DNA from: Heliocidaris tuberculata
Lineage: Eukaryota > Echinodermata > Echinoidea > Camarodonta > Echinometridae
Assembly: GCA_025618425.1 (NCBI GenBank)
Contig: CM046849.1
Location: 31,127,671-31,191,670 of the forward strand
DNA: 64,000 bases
Reading direction: 5' to 3'
The translations under genes were made by a program, and so were the position numbers. Under the pieces are notes generated by a model. The model did no database searches and was not told the origin of the DNA. It saw only the letters and a list, made by a program, of their open reading frames with translations. Position 1 is the stretch's first letter. Each line of letters begins with the position of its first letter. This document shows positions 61,206 to 64,000 of the stretch, piece by piece.

Positions 61206-61710
61206 TTGATGGAAAGTTGGCCTTTGATTGAAGAGAAAGACTTCACCTTTTACCACCTTTGCTGTTGTCATCTTCAGCGTAAGGCTGCAGTAACCAGAGG
61301 CAACTTAGCCTTCTTGATACTGAGATAGAATAACAGTCTTGATTAGTTTTATGCGACAGTCCTCTACTACGAATTGTCAGATGATGTGTTGTTTACAAGT
61401 ATTACCCCCTTTTTCCTCCTCCCAATGAGGATTCTTGTTTCTTTCATCTTCTCCTTTTTTTTTCTTTTTGTTTGAGGGGGGTGTCAAATTCTTATATCCA
61501 TCTATATCATATTTTTACTTTTTCTCTTTTTCAAACTTTTGTTACATGTCTATCTGTACATATTTTTCTTATCCATTTTCTTTGTTTCTTTCATTTATTT
61601 TATTCGATTTGCATATCCATGCATTTGTATTTGCTTTCTTTTTCATTTTGTATTGCTTTTTTCCCCTTTTTTTATGGTGTAAATCACTTTTCATTATTTC
61701 GCTTCTTTAT

Positions 61711-61789
61711 GTTTCTTTTTATCTGCCTTTTGTGTTTCTTTTTATCTGCCTTTTGTGTTTCTTTTTATCTGCCTTTTGTGTTTCTTTTT
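61711..61789. repeat. 23 bp tandem repeat
   Basis: About 3.3 units of TTTCTTTTTATCTGCCTTTT followed by GTG. Confidence 0.9.
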
Positions 61790-62195
61790 GCCCCATCCTT
61801 GTTCCCTTTTCACCCCTCGTTGTACTCCGTTACCTCACCTTTGTCATTTCTTAAAATCTCCAGTGCATTTCATTTTCATGTTATTTCGACTAATCCTTAA
61901 AAGCTTTTATGCAATTAATCATTTTACCGTCACATACATCCATTAATGCCAAGGTTAAAGTACAGTAAAGAAGTGTATTTGGATGCCTAGCAGACGTCAT
62001 CAGCCAATGTACCGTTATTAATACCTGTGGCTATTCTTCCTAATTACTCATATTTTACCTAATTGACTAATGGCCCAATTGGAAAGCCCTAATGATGTAA
62101 AAATGACATAGGAGGACATTTAAAGTGCATCAGTAACATTGCTTATGCTTTTTAAAATCAGACATGGCACTTGTAATAGCCATAATTACAAAAGA

Positions 62196-62333
62196 AGTGG
62201 TAGTAGTGGTAGTAGTAGTGGTAGTGGTAGTGGTGGTAGTGGTGGTGGTGGTAGTGGTGGTAGTGGTGGTAGTGGTGGTGTGGTGGTGGTGGTGGTGGTG
62301 GTGGTGGTGGTGGTGGTAGTGGTAGTGGTAGTG

Positions 62334-62412
<79 letters not shown>

Positions 62413-62415
62413 CTG
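62196..62415. repeat. (GGT)/(AGT) trinucleotide array
   Basis: About 220 bp of GTG-GTA triplets: mixed in the left part, pure TGG in the middle, then about 25 pure AGT units. Confidence 0.95.
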
Positions 62416-62759
62416 TAGCAGAAGTAATAGCAGTAGAAGTAGTATCAGTTGTAGTGCTATTTACCCCCCAAAAAGAAAAGAAAAGAAATTAATGCTCTAA
62501 GTAGAATTAATTTAATTAGGAGTTAATTATTGGAGTGAGAAACAGAGGATGTAAGGGGTTTTATCATCATCAGTGGCAAGAGAGGAGGAAAAAAAGTTCA
62601 GCAGAAGTTGAAGAAGAGAAGAGTGTTTCTTTAACGAGCAGGCCTAAGTTGTAGTGAGTGATGTATACCACCATCGTAACTGCTAACACCTTTGCTTCCA
62701 CCCTCGGTAATGAGTTGAGGAAATTAATTAACCCCATCTTCCACCTTTATTTCATTTAG

Positions 62760-62815
62760 ATGCTTATCGGTGAGAAAGCGAAGAAAGATCCATTTCATGA
62801 GGTGATTTGTTGGAA
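62760..62815 (+). other. Doubtful exon-like segment
   Basis: A strong acceptor (CTTTATTTCATTTAG) is followed by a 56-base segment open only in the phase expected after exon 4, then GTAAGC. The translation MLIGEKAKKDPFHEVICW does not resemble the C2 strand expected next, and 56 bases would shift the frame. A cryptic or poison exon is possible; chance is more likely. Confidence 0.12.
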
Positions 62816-63427
62816 GTAAGCCATGACACTCTCGTTTTCGTCACACATTTGCATTTCATGTGTTGCATTCCAAAGTAGAAAAAAAAGAATGTAGGAAATT
62901 ACATTACAATTTCTGTACTTAGATGTCACTATCAAATGGTCTTTATGAGAGTGCGAGGTACTTCATCATTCAAGTTGATAGATAAGGTAGCTTAGCGAAA
63001 GGTGATGGCACCGAAAAATGCGGGAAAGATGCATATGACAAAATTATTCAAAATCATAATTTTATTCTATAGAGGCAGACCCAAAATATTAGGATGTAGA
63101 ATTAGCATTTAACTCTAAAAATATTTTAAAGCAAAATGATATGAAAACTTTTATTCAAATAAGTCTGATTGTAATTTTGGATGCACAGAAAACACTAGCA
63201 ATTTCGTTCTTTGCGTCTTTCCTGTGTCTTTGCGCGCCATTGCGTTTCGCTATTAAAGCTACCTAATAAGGCTTACTTTTACCAACTCTCATTTTATTAA
63301 TTTCATCTGAGTACTATGAGCCCGAAGAGACACCAAATCCTGTGGATGGGACTTAATGTTTGAAATATAACAATGGATAAGAAAAATACAAAAAGAAGAA
63401 TATATGCTGTGGCATTTCAAGCTTCAT

Positions 63428-63640
63428 CCTATTCTATAAGTTTTGAAGAACTGTACATGTATTCTTTTTAGAAGATTTTGTCTTGCAGTATTTTTTCAAA
63501 AGAATATGTGCTGTATCTTGAGTCAAATTTAATCCTATTCTACAAGTTTTGAAGAACTTTATTATTAGAATATTCAGTCATACAATATAAAATAGGAAAA
63601 TGAGTCAAAATGATCCTATTTTGTAAGTTTAGAGAACTGT
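63428..63640. repeat. Degenerate direct repeat, three units
   Basis: CCTATTCTATAAGTTTTGAA and relatives at 63428, 63534 and 63615, each followed by GAACT. Confidence 0.6.
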
Positions 63641-64000
63641 ATTTGTTTAAAGTGATATCTTCCACTTAGTTCCAGAAAATTATATCATGCAGGACAGTTA
63701 TGAGGTCAATTTTCTGGATTGCATTTCTTTGAGAGGATGCAAGTTTCCTAATTGTGTAGAGAGTTGCTTGGCAGAGAATGCTAGTAATCGGTGGTAATCT
63801 TGTTTATATGATTGCTCATTTCCCAGTGTCCTGCTTGGCTTGTCAAACCAACACTCTACCTTCAAATAGAACAACCCAATCTTGAGAATGACAGCTCGTT
63901 CCTGCTATAATTTCCACTCGTTTTGTTTCTCATCCCCTGCCTGCACTATGGTGATTTTAGATTTAAAAGCACCTCTTTCGACAAAAAATGACTTAATCAG

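Larger units (their letters stand above)
55019..64000 (+). other. HECW intron 4 (5' part)
   Basis: Begins with GTTAGT after exon 4. No continuation of the C2 domain was found up to 64000, so this intron is at least 9 kb. It contains mobile elements at 55.4, 56.1, 56.7, 60.2 and 60.7 kb, a three-unit tandem repeat at 57.3-57.9 kb, simple repeats at 61.7 and 62.2 kb and a doubtful exon-like segment at 62760. The stretches 57.9-59.9 and 62.5-63.4 kb have no recognised features. Confidence 0.75.

Noticed and set aside
61435..61900. Two overlapping ~140-codon Phe-rich frames resembling membrane proteins
   Set aside because: They come from T-rich sequence and a 23 bp tandem repeat; two frames are open at once and neither has domain similarity.
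62139..62492. 117-codon Gly/Val-rich frame
   Set aside because: It is the translation of the GGT/AGT microsatellite.
1..64000. Autonomous transposon or retrovirus-like coding regions
   Set aside because: No reading frame shows reverse transcriptase, integrase or transposase signatures; all mobile elements seen are short and non-coding.

Overview
The window is animal genomic DNA, most likely from an echinoderm and probably a sea urchin. I infer this from AT-rich, repeat-dense introns, pervasive TACATGTA palindromes, many 12-28 nt poly(C)/poly(G) runs, TTAGGG-type interstitial telomere repeats and tRNA-derived SINEs. Species and class are inference; no marker in the window settles them. There are no bacterial, viral, rRNA, intact tRNA or CRISPR features.

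One protein-coding gene is supported: the 5' part of a plus-strand HECW-type (NEDL1/NEDL2) HECT E3 ubiquitin ligase. Four coding exons (9201-9531, 21433-21540, 36553-36708, 54810-55018) join in phases 1, 1 and 1, and leave phase 0. They give 268 residues that align almost without gaps to the N-terminal HECW domain and the first part of the C2 domain of vertebrate HECW1/HECW2. The rest of C2, the WW domains and the HECT domain must lie beyond the right edge. The first coding exon probably starts at a strong acceptor (8994) and carries a 5' UTR with short upstream ORFs.

Layout: 1-8993 is probably an upstream intron or 5' flank. Intron 1 is 9532-21432, intron 2 is 21541-36552, intron 3 is 36709-54809, and intron 4 runs from 55019 past the window end. 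These stretches are dominated by non-autonomous mobile elements. One ~416 bp family with TTAA ends has seven copies. Long foldback elements with TTAA ends lie at 22.9, 34.3, 36.7 and 37.5 kb. TA-flanked MITEs lie at 4.2 and 4.7 kb. A family beginning AAGTTGAGTTCTGG has five copies, one a nest of other insertions. Four tRNA-derived SINEs are present. No reading frame looks like a transposase or reverse transcriptase, so every element seen is non-autonomous.

Most worth a second look: a dispersed ~75 nt hairpin seen seven times, some in closely spaced pairs; a ~588 bp foldback starting at the 8th base of intron 3; an inverted-repeat element enclosing telomere repeats; a His/Gln-rich insert inside the C2 domain preceded by a consensus internal splice donor; and an upstream ORF that overlaps the HECW start codon.
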